From: Candidatus Schekmanbacteria bacterium
GTDB taxonomy: Bacteria > CSSED10-310 > JACPHN01
Assembly: GCA_016188575.1 (NCBI GenBank)
Contig: JACPHN010000039.1
Coordinates: 12,308-76,307 of the forward strand
Length of the DNA stretch: 64,000 nucleotides
Direction of reading: 5' to 3'
Under the pieces are notes generated by a model. That model saw nothing but the letters and a program-made list of their open reading frames with translations, searched no databases and was not told the origin of the DNA. Of the stretch, positions 8,032-16,359 are shown piece after piece; position 1 is the stretch's first letter, and the number at the start of each line of letters is the position of its first letter. The translations under genes were made by a program, and so were the position numbers.

Positions 8032-9201
8032 ATGAAGTCGATCTATTTCTTTGTCAAGAGGCTGTACGAGCTGTATGTAGCGCTTGTGAGGCGATATTAT
8101 AAATTTGAGCACATTGTCGTTCTCGTGCCAGAGAACGATGATGTAGACAGGGAAAGTATTGATAGTGAGTTATCATTCTACGTAGGTGCGAATCAACCGT
8201 GGAGAGCACGCACGAGAATACCACTTCCGACAAGGATTTTGTATCTAATGCGCGGAGATCCTGTAGTTACGATAGGAATATCGTACAAGCAGTGGCATCG
8301 GCTGTGGTTGAATGAGTTCAATGTAGACGCAAATAAATGTCACGTAGCAGCATGGTCGTGGCATCAACTGTCTACATTTGTAAATCGGGAGTTTGTATCG
8401 CGCGAAATAGATGACAAGAAGTCATTTGAAAAACTGATGACCGCCATGAAGTGCAAGACCGCTGTAAAAAAGGCGTATGTATTTGGCACTGGGCCGAGCT
8501 TGATAAAATGCTTTCAGTGGCAGTATTCCGATGGCATCAGGATCGCATGCAACACGATGGTAAAGAGCGATCGCATCTGGAATCACATAAAGCCGAATAT
8601 ACTAGTCGCGGGAGATGCAATACACCATTTTTCCAATACAGATTACGCGAACAATTTCAGAAGAGACCTACGGAAAAGATTGAGTGATAACCCGGACCTT
8701 CTGTTCTTATATCCATCTGATTTCCATTTTTTCGTAAGCCGCCATTTGTCCGAGTATCGCAATCAGCTTATCCCCATGGGAAGCAATGGAAATACGGATC
8801 CATTCAAAAACTTTAACGGAAGGCTGACACGAGCGTCCAATGAAAACGTCTTGACCATGCTTCAGCTTCCGCTGGCGGCAAACTTTGCACGCGAAATATA
8901 CTTCCTCGGGTACGACGGGCGCGCGAGCGGCGATACCGGTTTCTGGAGAAGTGATAATGAATACAATTATGTCGAAGAGCTGGAACGGCTCCGAGCGGCT
9001 TATCCCGCCTTCTTCTCCTACTACCTGGAATCGAGCAGCGACAAGAACAGTTACGTAAAGAAGGTTCATGGACAAGCTCTCGATAATAACATGGAGCGCG
9101 CCGAAAGGAATGGCTATGTCTTGTATTCGCTCGCCAGCAGTCACACCAATACTTTTCAGAAACGATATGAGCGATACCTGACCGCCAAGTGTCACGTGTG
9201 A
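8032..9201 (+). CDS. AT-rich protein with a GTGPS motif, possible MptE- or sialyltransferase-like surface-glycan enzyme
   Basis: This 389-residue protein is much more AT-rich than its neighbours, with many AAA, ATA and TTT codons, a sign of recent acquisition. It starts with a basic amphipathic helix and carries an internal AYVFGTGPSL motif followed by RIACNTM and NILVAGDAIHHF. That pattern resembles nucleotide-sugar or diphosphate-binding proteins of the MptE (DUF115) and GT42 sialyltransferase groups. A second block, EIYFLGYDGR, fits the same fold. Lying just before a polymerase and a glycosyltransferase, it probably acts on a surface polysaccharide. The precise family is uncertain. GTG at 8029 is an alternative start. 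Confidence 0.6.
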   Translation: MKSIYFFVKRLYELYVALVRRYYKFEHIVVLVPENDDVDRESIDSELSFYVGANQPWRARTRIPLPTRILYLMRGDPVVTIGISYKQWHRLWLNEFNVDANKCHVAAWSWHQLSTFVNREFVSREIDDKKSFEKLMTAMKCKTAVKKAYVFGTGPSLIKCFQWQYSDGIRIACNTMVKSDRIWNHIKPNILVAGDAIHHFSNTDYANNFRRDLRKRLSDNPDLLFLYPSDFHFFVSRHLSEYRNQLIPMGSNGNTDPFKNFNGRLTRASNENVLTMLQLPLAANFAREIYFLGYDGRASGDTGFWRSDNEYNYVEELERLRAAYPAFFSYYLESSSDKNSYVKKVHGQALDNNMERAERNGYVLYSLASSHTNTFQKRYERYLTAKCHV

Positions 9202-9237
9202 TTCTTTGATCTTCTCCAGGCTCCTTTCTCACCGCCC

Positions 9238-10725
9238 ATGATCGCACTCCCGTCGGCTACTCCCCGCCTGGCACCGATCGTGCGCTCGCTCGCGGTCCTC
9301 GCTTACTACTGCGTCCCGTACGCTATTTGCCTGTGGTTGTTCGCGCGCGATCCCGAGACGCACGTGACCATCGTCGCGTTGCCGCTGCTTTTGCTCGCGT
9401 TTCTTTTCGCCAAGCGCATCTTCATGGGCCGATTCGGCTACGCGGACGCGGTTGCGGTGCTCCACTTCTCGGCGTGGCAAAACCTCGTGCTCGGCTACTT
9501 TGCACCGGACTTGTCCGAGCTCCACTTTCGGGCGCTTCTGGTCTACAACTTTCTGATCGCCGGCGGAATCTGCGCCGTGTTCTTTCTCTGGAACCTGGGA
9601 AAAGGTCACTGGCGAGGTCTCTTGCCGACGTATCGCGCCTTCGCCGCGGTACTCGCGCTGGCCGCCATCTCCGTCGGGCTCTTCGGATTCAACGGAGCTT
9701 CGTCTATTGCTTCCTTGCGCAATATCATTGGCCCCATGCTTTTCACGACCGTAGGTTTTGCGGTAGCATCCAGGTTACATACGGATAAGAGGATAGCATA
9801 TCTTACAGTTGTAATAGCTTCCATGGTTATCTCTGTGGGCGTGTACGAACGATTCTATCAACCTGATTTCTGGTATTGGTTTAATATAGAAGAGCTATGG
9901 AATAAAAAAGGAATTGCAAATCTCAATCGGGTCGGTATTCCCAGCAACTGGTATGCAGCAGAACGCATTGGCGACTTCTACCTAAGGAGAATGGTATCCA
10001 GCTTCGCGGATCCCGTAAATCTTGGGGCATTCTTCTATCTTGCCTTTGTATCTGGCTATCTCATAAAGAGCCGACTCGGAATGATCATAGGAGTGGCTGG
10101 CATATTGCTGGGGATAAGCAAGGGTGGCTTTCTAGGTCTGTTGGTCTTTTCCGTTGTATACGCGTATTTCCGCGCGCCGAAAATCGTTTTTCTTCTTACC
10201 GTGCTCATGTCCTCTATTATTGGCGGCGTGTTCATATATATATCATTTACCCACTTCACATCAAGCGTCTACACGCACATGTCCGGATCACTCCAAGGTT
10301 TCCTGGCGCTGACAGAGACGCCCATGGGTCTGGGGCTCGGGAGGACGGGAACTCTTGCCAATCAACTCGGAGATCTCGGCCACCAGCGCATCCGCGAAAG
10401 CGGTACCGGCTTGATCATCGGTCAGCTCGGGGCGCCGGGTTTTGCCGTGTTCTGCTACTTCATATACTCGCTGGCTCGTCGCCTCCTCTCGATCCCCGAT
10501 AAGCGCGTGCGCATCGCCTCCTTGTCGCTCTTGCTCGGCATCACGTTCAACATCGTCTTCAATGAGGTGGCGCTGAGCCCAAACTCCAGCGCGCTGTATT
10601 TCGTGCAAGTAGGCGTCATGATCTCGCTGTACGCCCGGCCGGCAATGCGCCTCGCGCTTGCGGCTCGCATCCGGCAGGCGCTGTTTCCAGCTCGCCGGGT
10701 CTGGCTTCCCGTCCGCCCGGCGTGA
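9238..10725 (+). CDS. O-antigen ligase/polymerase-like membrane protein
   Basis: A polytopic membrane protein of 495 residues with about eleven hydrophobic segments. It has a periplasmic-type segment between spans in the middle (WYWFNIEELWNKKG) and, near the C-terminus, the loop RIRESGTGLIIGQLGAPGF. The E-x-G-x-G then GQLG pattern is characteristic of Wzy/WaaL proteins, which polymerise or ligate lipid-linked O-units in the periplasm. The gene is compositionally mosaic: its ends are GC-rich, while about 9760-10300 is AT-rich like the preceding gene. The adjacent glycosyltransferase supports a role in surface polysaccharide. Confidence 0.75.
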   Translation: MIALPSATPRLAPIVRSLAVLAYYCVPYAICLWLFARDPETHVTIVALPLLLLAFLFAKRIFMGRFGYADAVAVLHFSAWQNLVLGYFAPDLSELHFRALLVYNFLIAGGICAVFFLWNLGKGHWRGLLPTYRAFAAVLALAAISVGLFGFNGASSIASLRNIIGPMLFTTVGFAVASRLHTDKRIAYLTVVIASMVISVGVYERFYQPDFWYWFNIEELWNKKGIANLNRVGIPSNWYAAERIGDFYLRRMVSSFADPVNLGAFFYLAFVSGYLIKSRLGMIIGVAGILLGISKGGFLGLLVFSVVYAYFRAPKIVFLLTVLMSSIIGGVFIYISFTHFTSSVYTHMSGSLQGFLALTETPMGLGLGRTGTLANQLGDLGHQRIRESGTGLIIGQLGAPGFAVFCYFIYSLARRLLSIPDKRVRIASLSLLLGITFNIVFNEVALSPNSSALYFVQVGVMISLYARPAMRLALAARIRQALFPARRVWLPVRPA

Positions 10726-10737
10726 GGGAAGCTGCGG

Positions 10738-11880
10738 ATGAGCGACATCACCACGACACCGCAGGTAGCGATCCTGGGAACGCGAGGAATTCCGGCGGCC
10801 CACGGCGGCTTCGAGACCTTCGCTGAGCGGCTGGCGCTGCACTGCGTCGCCCGCGGGTGGTCGGTGTGCGTTTATTGCCAGATTGAGGATGGCCGGGGCG
10901 TCCGTGAGGACATCTGGAACGGCGTGCGACGCGTCCAAATTCCCGTCTCGATCCCCGGAGCGATCGGCACCGTGGTGTTTGACTGGAAGGCTACCCGGCA
11001 CGCCGCACGGACCGCGACGTTGGCTCTGACGCTCGGCTACAACACCGCCGCCTTCACAGCGCTGTACCGGTTGCGGCGCATTCCCAATGTGATCAACATG
11101 GACGGGCTGGAGTGGAAGCGGGACAAGTGGGCCTGGCCTCAGAAGATCTGGTTGTGGTTCAACGAGCGCCTCGGCTGTTGGTTCGGCAACCACCTCATCG
11201 CCGACAATCCGCACATTGCAGATCATCTGGCCACGCGGGTCAGCCGGACCAAGATCACGATGATCCCGTACGGGGCTGACGCGGTCGACGGGGGCGACAC
11301 CGCAGTGCTCTCGCGCTTTGGCGTGGAGCCGCATGGCTACGCCCTGGTGGTGGCGCGGCCCGAGCCCGAAAATTCCATTCTTGAAGTCGTCAGAGCGTTT
11401 GTCCGTCGGCCACGGCGGGAGCGGCTGGTCGTGCTTGGCGACGTACGGCCGGAAGCGGGCGAATACCAGCGCGCGGTGCGGGAGGCCGCGACGCAGGCCA
11501 TCTGCTTTCCCGGCGCCATCTACGACCGGAGCATCGTGGAAACGTTGCGCTACTATGCGGGCGTCTATGTGCACGGACATCGCGTCGGCGGGACGAATCC
11601 GTCGCTGGTCGAAGCGTTGGCCGCGTCCTCGCCGGTGTTGGCCCACGACAACCCCTTCAACCGGTGGGTTGCGGGAGCCGCGGCGCGCTATTTCAGCGAC
11701 GAGCCGAGTTGCGCTCGCGCGCTCGATGACGTGCTTGGCGACGGTGCTCTCCGCGCGTGGATGCGGGTCGAAAGCCGCCGCCGGTACGAGGAGGCGTTTC
11801 GCTGGGAGCGCATTCTCGCTCAGTACGAGGAGCTCCTGCACCAATGGCACGAGCGGGCGTCGCGGCCAGGCTCCCGGTGA
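10738..11880 (+). CDS. GT4-type glycosyltransferase with N-terminal DUF1972
   Basis: A 380-residue retaining glycosyltransferase probably acting on the cytoplasmic face during polysaccharide assembly. The N-terminus has the DUF1972 signature TRGIPAAHGGFETFAERLA. The C-terminal half contains ALVVARPEPEN, and the GT4 donor-binding block GGTNPSLVEALAASSPVLA with its glutamate (about residues 285-303). DUF1972 proteins are often rhamnosyl- or related transferases in capsule clusters, but the sugar cannot be told here. It follows the polymerase by twelve bases and is convergent with the kinase on the other strand, ending one base before that gene's end. Confidence 0.88.
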   Translation: MSDITTTPQVAILGTRGIPAAHGGFETFAERLALHCVARGWSVCVYCQIEDGRGVREDIWNGVRRVQIPVSIPGAIGTVVFDWKATRHAARTATLALTLGYNTAAFTALYRLRRIPNVINMDGLEWKRDKWAWPQKIWLWFNERLGCWFGNHLIADNPHIADHLATRVSRTKITMIPYGADAVDGGDTAVLSRFGVEPHGYALVVARPEPENSILEVVRAFVRRPRRERLVVLGDVRPEAGEYQRAVREAATQAICFPGAIYDRSIVETLRYYAGVYVHGHRVGGTNPSLVEALAASSPVLAHDNPFNRWVAGAAARYFSDEPSCARALDDVLGDGALRAWMRVESRRRYEEAFRWERILAQYEELLHQWHERASRPGSR

Positions 11881-14067
11881 TCAGGGCGCGCCTGGCGGGG
11901 CGGCCTCACCGGCCGGCGCCGGCTGGTCGGCTGGGGGCCCGCTGACGCGCTCGCGCGTGCCCACGACCACCGCGGCGACCAGCGCCAGCAGGAACAGCAC
12001 CACCAACACGATACCGACGGGCGAGCGCTGGCGCTTCGGCGGCGCGAGGAGAGCGCTGAGATCTTCATCTTCGGCGGCTTCCGCAGGCCGCTGAGCGAGC
12101 GGCGCCGCGGGAGCGGTCTCAGGAATCGGCGCCGCCGCGGCCGGTGGGACCGGCGCGCCCGCGGCAGAGATGACGGCGGCGTGAGCGCTCGTCACCTCCG
12201 CCTGGTCATTGTGTGCTGTTGCCGAGGCAGTTTGGGGGACAGCCGGTTCGCGCGCGGCCTCGCGCCAGCCAGTCGCCTCCAGCCTCGCCAGCTCGCGATT
12301 GGCCGCGTCGTTGGTCGGATCGATGGCCAGCGCTTCGCGAAGCAGCATGACGGCGCGCGCGGGGTCGCTTTTCTTCTCGAACGCCTGAGCTTCCTCGACC
12401 AGCGAGCTCACGCGCTGGTAGCGTTCGCCGCGCTGGCCGACCATCTTTAGCAGGTTGCGCGCTTCTTCGGATTCGGGATTGAGCTCGAGCGCCGCCGCCG
12501 CCGCTTCTGCGGCCGCGATAAAGTCGCCGCTCAGCAGCACGGCCTTGCCTTCGGCGACGAGTGCCTCACACCTCAGGGCGTCATCCTGTACGGGCGCCGG
12601 AGCCAGCGCCGCGCCGAGGTCGCCGGAGTCCTCTTCGTTGATCTGCGCGTCATCCTCGGCCAGCCAGCTCTCGTCGAGCACGAGCAAGCCATCGTCGTCG
12701 CCGGTCTCCTCGGCTGCCGCCTCGGCTCGTGCCTCCGCTCGCGCCTCCGCTCGTGCCTCGCTCTTCTTGGCCGGTGCTGCACCGCGCGGCGGCAGTCCAC
12801 CGGGACTCCGCGCCGGAGCCGGCGCCGGCGCCTCCTTGGCCACTTCCTTGCGCTGCTGCCGCCGCGCTGTGGAAGCTTCTTGCCGCAGTGTCGAAGCGAG
12901 TCGATTCGTCGGTCGCCTCGTAAGCACGGAGTCGAGCATCTCCAGCGCCTCCGTCGCGCGCCCCTTGCGAATCTCGGCCGCCGCCTGGTCGAGAATGATG
13001 GCCGTGCTGCTGCGCTTGCGCGCGCGGCTGCGGCCCTCCGCGGCCTCCGCCGCAGGTAGCGCCAGCGCCGTCGCCGAGCTTGCAGTAACGAGCTCCTTTA
13101 CGACGTTACTGCCCGGTGACGTTTCGAGCCGCCCCCGACCGGCGCGGCGATCCCCACCCGCCTCCTTGTCCTCGCCCTCGGCCGGCCCAAGCGCACCGAT
13201 GGCCTTGAGCGCGTCAATCATCTCTTGCGCCGACTGGAAGCGTTTGGCGGGCTCCTTTTCGATCGCCCTGAGAATGATGCTCCGCAGCGCTTCGGGAGCT
13301 TCTGTCAGACTCGCCACAACGGGCGGCGCCTCATGCACGTGCTGATAGATGATCGCCATCGCGTCGTCGCCATCGAACGGCACCGTCCCCGTGACCATCT
13401 CGTAGAGAATGATGCCGAGCGAATACAGGTCGCTGCGCTCGTCTACCTCGCGCCCACGGCCCTGCTCCGGGCTCATGTAGTGGGCCGTGCCCACGAACGT
13501 GCCCTGGGCGGTAAGCTTGCCACCACCAGCGGCCTTCGCAATGCCGAAGTCCGTGACCACGGCCTTACCCGCGGTCGTGAGAATGATATTCTCCGGCTTG
13601 AGATCGCGGTGGATCACCCCGGCGCGATGCGCGAAGTCCACCGCACGAAGCACGTCCACGGCGACCGGAATCACCTCTGCAACCGCCAGGCGCTGCCGGC
13701 GCTCGAGCACCTGCGTCATCGTCTGGCCATCGAGAAACTCCATCGTAAAGTAGATGGTCCTCTCCAGGCGGCCGATGTCGAAGATGGTGACAATGTTGGG
13801 GTGGTTGAGGCGGGCCGAGGTTTTCGCTTCCCGCTGGAAGCGTTCAAGGAACTTCTCGTCCTTGGCCATCTCTGGACGCAGCACCTTGACGGCTACCGGG
13901 CGATCGAGGTCCAGATCGGCGTACTTGAGAACGTAGGCGAAGCCGCCCTTGCCGATGACCGTAGTAAAGCGGTACCGATCGCCAAGCACCTTGCTCAGGT
14001 CGGTAAGCAAGTCGCCATCACCGTTCGCCAGAAAATCTTCCGGCACCTTAACTGCGTCGTCCGCCAT
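11881..14067 (-). CDS. PknB-type Ser/Thr protein kinase with TPR-like region and C-terminal membrane anchor
   Basis: An active-looking Hanks-type kinase. The glycine loop is at about 39-45 (GKGGFAYV), the ATP lysine at 61 (VAVKVL), the catalytic loop is HRDLKPEN, and the metal site is DFG with a GTFVGTAHYMSPEQ activation segment. After residue 300 come low-complexity Ala/Glu/Arg repeats (EARAEARAEA), then a helical region resembling tetratricopeptide repeats (EALEMLDSVL, LNPESEEARNLLK), and one membrane span near residues 680-705 with a short Pro/Ala tail outside. The ATG at 14067 is chosen because upstream residues look non-coding. The anchor at the C-terminus and absence of PASTA domains are typical of deltaproteobacterial kinases. 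Confidence 0.92.
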   Translation of the reverse strand: MADDAVKVPEDFLANGDGDLLTDLSKVLGDRYRFTTVIGKGGFAYVLKYADLDLDRPVAVKVLRPEMAKDEKFLERFQREAKTSARLNHPNIVTIFDIGRLERTIYFTMEFLDGQTMTQVLERRQRLAVAEVIPVAVDVLRAVDFAHRAGVIHRDLKPENIILTTAGKAVVTDFGIAKAAGGGKLTAQGTFVGTAHYMSPEQGRGREVDERSDLYSLGIILYEMVTGTVPFDGDDAMAIIYQHVHEAPPVVASLTEAPEALRSIILRAIEKEPAKRFQSAQEMIDALKAIGALGPAEGEDKEAGGDRRAGRGRLETSPGSNVVKELVTASSATALALPAAEAAEGRSRARKRSSTAIILDQAAAEIRKGRATEALEMLDSVLTRRPTNRLASTLRQEASTARRQQRKEVAKEAPAPAPARSPGGLPPRGAAPAKKSEARAEARAEARAEAAAEETGDDDGLLVLDESWLAEDDAQINEEDSGDLGAALAPAPVQDDALRCEALVAEGKAVLLSGDFIAAAEAAAAALELNPESEEARNLLKMVGQRGERYQRVSSLVEEAQAFEKKSDPARAVMLLREALAIDPTNDAANRELARLEATGWREAAREPAVPQTASATAHNDQAEVTSAHAAVISAAGAPVPPAAAAPIPETAPAAPLAQRPAEAAEDEDLSALLAPPKRQRSPVGIVLVVLFLLALVAAVVVGTRERVSGPPADQPAPAGEAAPPGAP

Positions 14068-14312
14068 GTCTGGTTTCCATGTCGTGCGTGGCCGCCTGCC
14101 CGAAAGGGTTGCCGCGGCGCGGCTCACCCGTGTCGCGTGTCGGGTTGCAACTATACCATCTGCGAGGCGCTTCTGCCAAGGAGCAAGATCGGGCCTTTGC
14201 GCGCGCGTCTGGACCCCTACGCCGGTTCGACTCCACGCTGCGCGGCGAGCGCATTCGGCCGAATGTCCGGTTTCGTCCAGTACACTTCTTCACGCCGCAG
14301 GTTCGGCGCGGA

Positions 14313-14334
14313 GGGGCGCGATTCATCGCGCCCC
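14313..14334. repeat. REP-like palindrome, 10-bp stem
   Basis: A perfect inverted repeat, GGGGCGCGAT-TC-ATCGCGCCCC, followed by CAATG. Nearly the same unit (GCGGCGCGAT-TC-ATCGCGCCGC then AATG) recurs at 42077-42098 in another spacer. A related core, GCGCGAT-AA-ATCGCGC, lies inside the larger palindrome 50 bases downstream. Confidence 0.75.
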
Positions 14335-14383
14335 AATGCCGGGCCGGGAATCATCGGGCCGAGAATGATCCGCCCGGATAACC

Positions 14384-14429
14384 GGCCGCGACGACCGGGC
14401 GCGATAAATCGCGCCCGGTCGTCGCGGCC
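14384..14429. repeat. 46-base perfect palindrome (22-bp arms, 2-base loop)
   Basis: Arms GGCCGCGACGACCGGGCGCG... mirror exactly around a central AA. With no T-run on either side it is not a classical terminator. It may be a REP-type element, a cruciform, or a protein-binding site in the divergent promoter region. It shares its GCGCGAT core with the palindrome at 14313. Confidence 0.8.
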
Positions 14430-14546
14430 TCAGGTGTAAGGCACATGCGACCGACGCCCTGATTCCGGACCGACACCCGTCCCGTTGGCGGCGCCCGCGA
14501 TTCGCGGTAAGATCAGGCACAAATCTCTCGCCCCAGGAGCTCATCG

Positions 14547-15056
14547 GTGACGACGGTCAGAACGGCGCGGCTGAGTGATCTCGAAGCGATTACAGCCATC
14601 TACAACCACGAAGTCCTGCACGGTTCCGCGACCTTCGACACCGAGCCGAAACATCTGGAGGAGCAACTGTTGTGGTTTGGGAAGCACGATGAACGCCACC
14701 CGCTGCTCGTGGCCACTCCCGACAGCAACGGCGAGGTGCTGGGATGGGCGTCGCTGAGCGCCTGGTCGGACCGCTGCGCCTATGCGGGCACCGTAGAAAA
14801 CTCCATCTATGTCGCGCCGCAGTCCCGCGGCACGGGAGTAGGCAAGCTGCTTCTCGGTGACCTGTTGCGGGTGGCTGCCGAAGCCGGCACCCACACAGTG
14901 CTGGCGCGCATCGCCGACGGTAATCCGGCCAGTGTTCATCTTCACGAGCGCGCGGGGTTTCGGCACGTCGGCAGAATGTTCGAGGTCGGCTACAAGTTCG
15001 GGCGCTGGATCGATGTGTTGGTTATGCAGAAGATGCTCTTGGGTCGAGGCTCGTGA
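14547..15056 (+). CDS. GNAT N-acetyltransferase, phosphinothricin-acetyltransferase-like
   Basis: A 169-residue GNAT-fold acetyltransferase that transfers acetyl from acetyl-CoA to a small amine. The N-terminal pattern TVRTARLSDLEAITAIYNH matches the Pat/Bar/YncA subgroup. The acetyl-CoA site is VAPQSRGTGVGKLLL (about residues 91-105), and the C-terminal signature is NPASVHLHERAGFRHVG then VGYKFGRWIDV. These enzymes acetylate phosphinothricin, methionine sulfoximine or related compounds; the natural substrate here is unknown. CAGGAGCTCATCG precedes the start, supplying a ribosome-binding site. Confidence 0.9.
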   Translation: MTTVRTARLSDLEAITAIYNHEVLHGSATFDTEPKHLEEQLLWFGKHDERHPLLVATPDSNGEVLGWASLSAWSDRCAYAGTVENSIYVAPQSRGTGVGKLLLGDLLRVAAEAGTHTVLARIADGNPASVHLHERAGFRHVGRMFEVGYKFGRWIDVLVMQKMLLGRGS

Positions 15057-15147
15057 CCACGGCGCAGCGGAGGTGTCGGCTGGCGCCGCGATCCGCGCCG
15101 GAGGCCGGAGTGAGCTCCCAGGTAGCGATCACGTTGGGGCATCAGGA

Positions 15148-16359
15148 ATGACAGCTAGATCTCGCGGCAGGATCACCTGGCGCGGCGGCGCCATCGTGGC
15201 ATTCGCGGCGCTGCTCGCAAGTCCTGGCGGTGGCGGCGCGCAGACCGAATCCGGCGACGACCCCACCGGCGCTGTGCGCGGCGATGTCGATCTCGAGGCA
15301 ACGATGGATTCCGCCAGGGCGCTGAATATGGTGCGCGAAGCCTACCACGAGGCCGACTGGACAGTGGTCGATCGCATTGGCAAGGTGTTCTTTGCGGCGA
15401 CGGAAGCCGCGGAGCCATCCGTGGCGGGGGTGGAGGTGGCGTATTACCTCGGTGAGGCGCAGACCGAGACGGCGGCGGCGCTCGGCTGGTATGGCAAGGC
15501 GATCGCGGAGGCACAGCGACTCCGCCGCGGGCGCGAGCAGCCGCCAAGATCCGAGGCCAGTCGCATTGGCGAGGGGGAGTCTCTCGCTCCTGGGGCGCGG
15601 TTGTTTGTCCAGAAGGCGCTGTTGGCGAGCGCGGAGCTGCAATACTTGATGGGTACCGAGGCTGAGGCGCTGGAATCCCTCAATCAGCTCGGCGCCTGGC
15701 GCCCGGTCCCGGACGATGTCGGGGCGCGAGCCGATCTGGTGCGCGGCTGGGCGTATCTGGCTGTCAAGCGGTATCGAGACGCCGAGCAGACGTTCGGCTT
15801 GCTTCACGACTCCGCACGGGGCACAGCCGCTGACTTGCAGGCGCTGTTCGCCCGTGGTGACACTCGGGTCGCGCGCGGCGACCTGGCTGGCGCCCTAGAG
15901 GACTATCGGCAGGTCGCTCGGGTAAATCCCGACTTTCTGCCGCGGGCCGCCCTCAGCTCGCGGATCGACGCCACCACGGACAAGAAGCGCGCTCAGGAAG
16001 ATACGGCTTCTCCCGCCACGGCGCCGCAAAACCCGTTGTTCGTGGTGCAGGTCGGTGCCTTCGCCGATCCCCGCCTTGCTCACGATCTGGTAACTCGCCT
16101 GGAACGTGAGGGGTACGCGCCCACGATTTTGACCGAGCGCGCTCCTGGAACCGCCAGCAGTCGCGAGCTGATTCACAAGGTTCGCCTCGGGCCGATCACC
16201 GGCCGCCGCAAGGCCGATGCGCTGGTGAGCGACCTGTGGATGCGGCTTGGCCTCGGCTCATTTGTCGTCCCCATCGCGCCGCTGGACTCACCTGCCGGCG
16301 AGCCGCCGGCGGAGGGCGGCGACGTGCTGCACGCGCCGATCGTCGAGGAGTCGCTGTGA
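15148..16359 (+). CDS. Exported TPR-like protein with C-terminal SPOR domain
   Basis: A 403-residue exported protein. A basic N-terminus and hydrophobic stretch (GGAIVAFAALLASPGGGGAQ) form the signal peptide. The middle is helical with TPR-like features (YYLGEAQTETAAALGWYGKA, ALEDYRQVARVNPDFL). The C-terminal 80 residues form a SPOR domain (LFVVQVGAFADPRLAHDLV ... HKVRLGPI), a module that binds denuded peptidoglycan strands. A cell-wall or division role is therefore likely. The ATG at 15148 is used because upstream in-frame sequence overlaps the acetyltransferase. The stop overlaps the mutS GTG start (GTGA), so the two are co-translated. Confidence 0.82.
   Translation: MTARSRGRITWRGGAIVAFAALLASPGGGGAQTESGDDPTGAVRGDVDLEATMDSARALNMVREAYHEADWTVVDRIGKVFFAATEAAEPSVAGVEVAYYLGEAQTETAAALGWYGKAIAEAQRLRRGREQPPRSEASRIGEGESLAPGARLFVQKALLASAELQYLMGTEAEALESLNQLGAWRPVPDDVGARADLVRGWAYLAVKRYRDAEQTFGLLHDSARGTAADLQALFARGDTRVARGDLAGALEDYRQVARVNPDFLPRAALSSRIDATTDKKRAQEDTASPATAPQNPLFVVQVGAFADPRLAHDLVTRLEREGYAPTILTERAPGTASSRELIHKVRLGPITGRRKADALVSDLWMRLGLGSFVVPIAPLDSPAGEPPAEGGDVLHAPIVEESL

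Larger units (their letters stand above)
14068..14546. other. Gene-free spacer between divergent genes, with palindromes
   Basis: This 479-base region lies between the divergently transcribed kinase and acetyltransferase genes, so it should hold both promoters. I see no convincing open frame or consensus promoter. Its notable content is two perfect palindromes (annotated separately). Confidence 0.6.
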
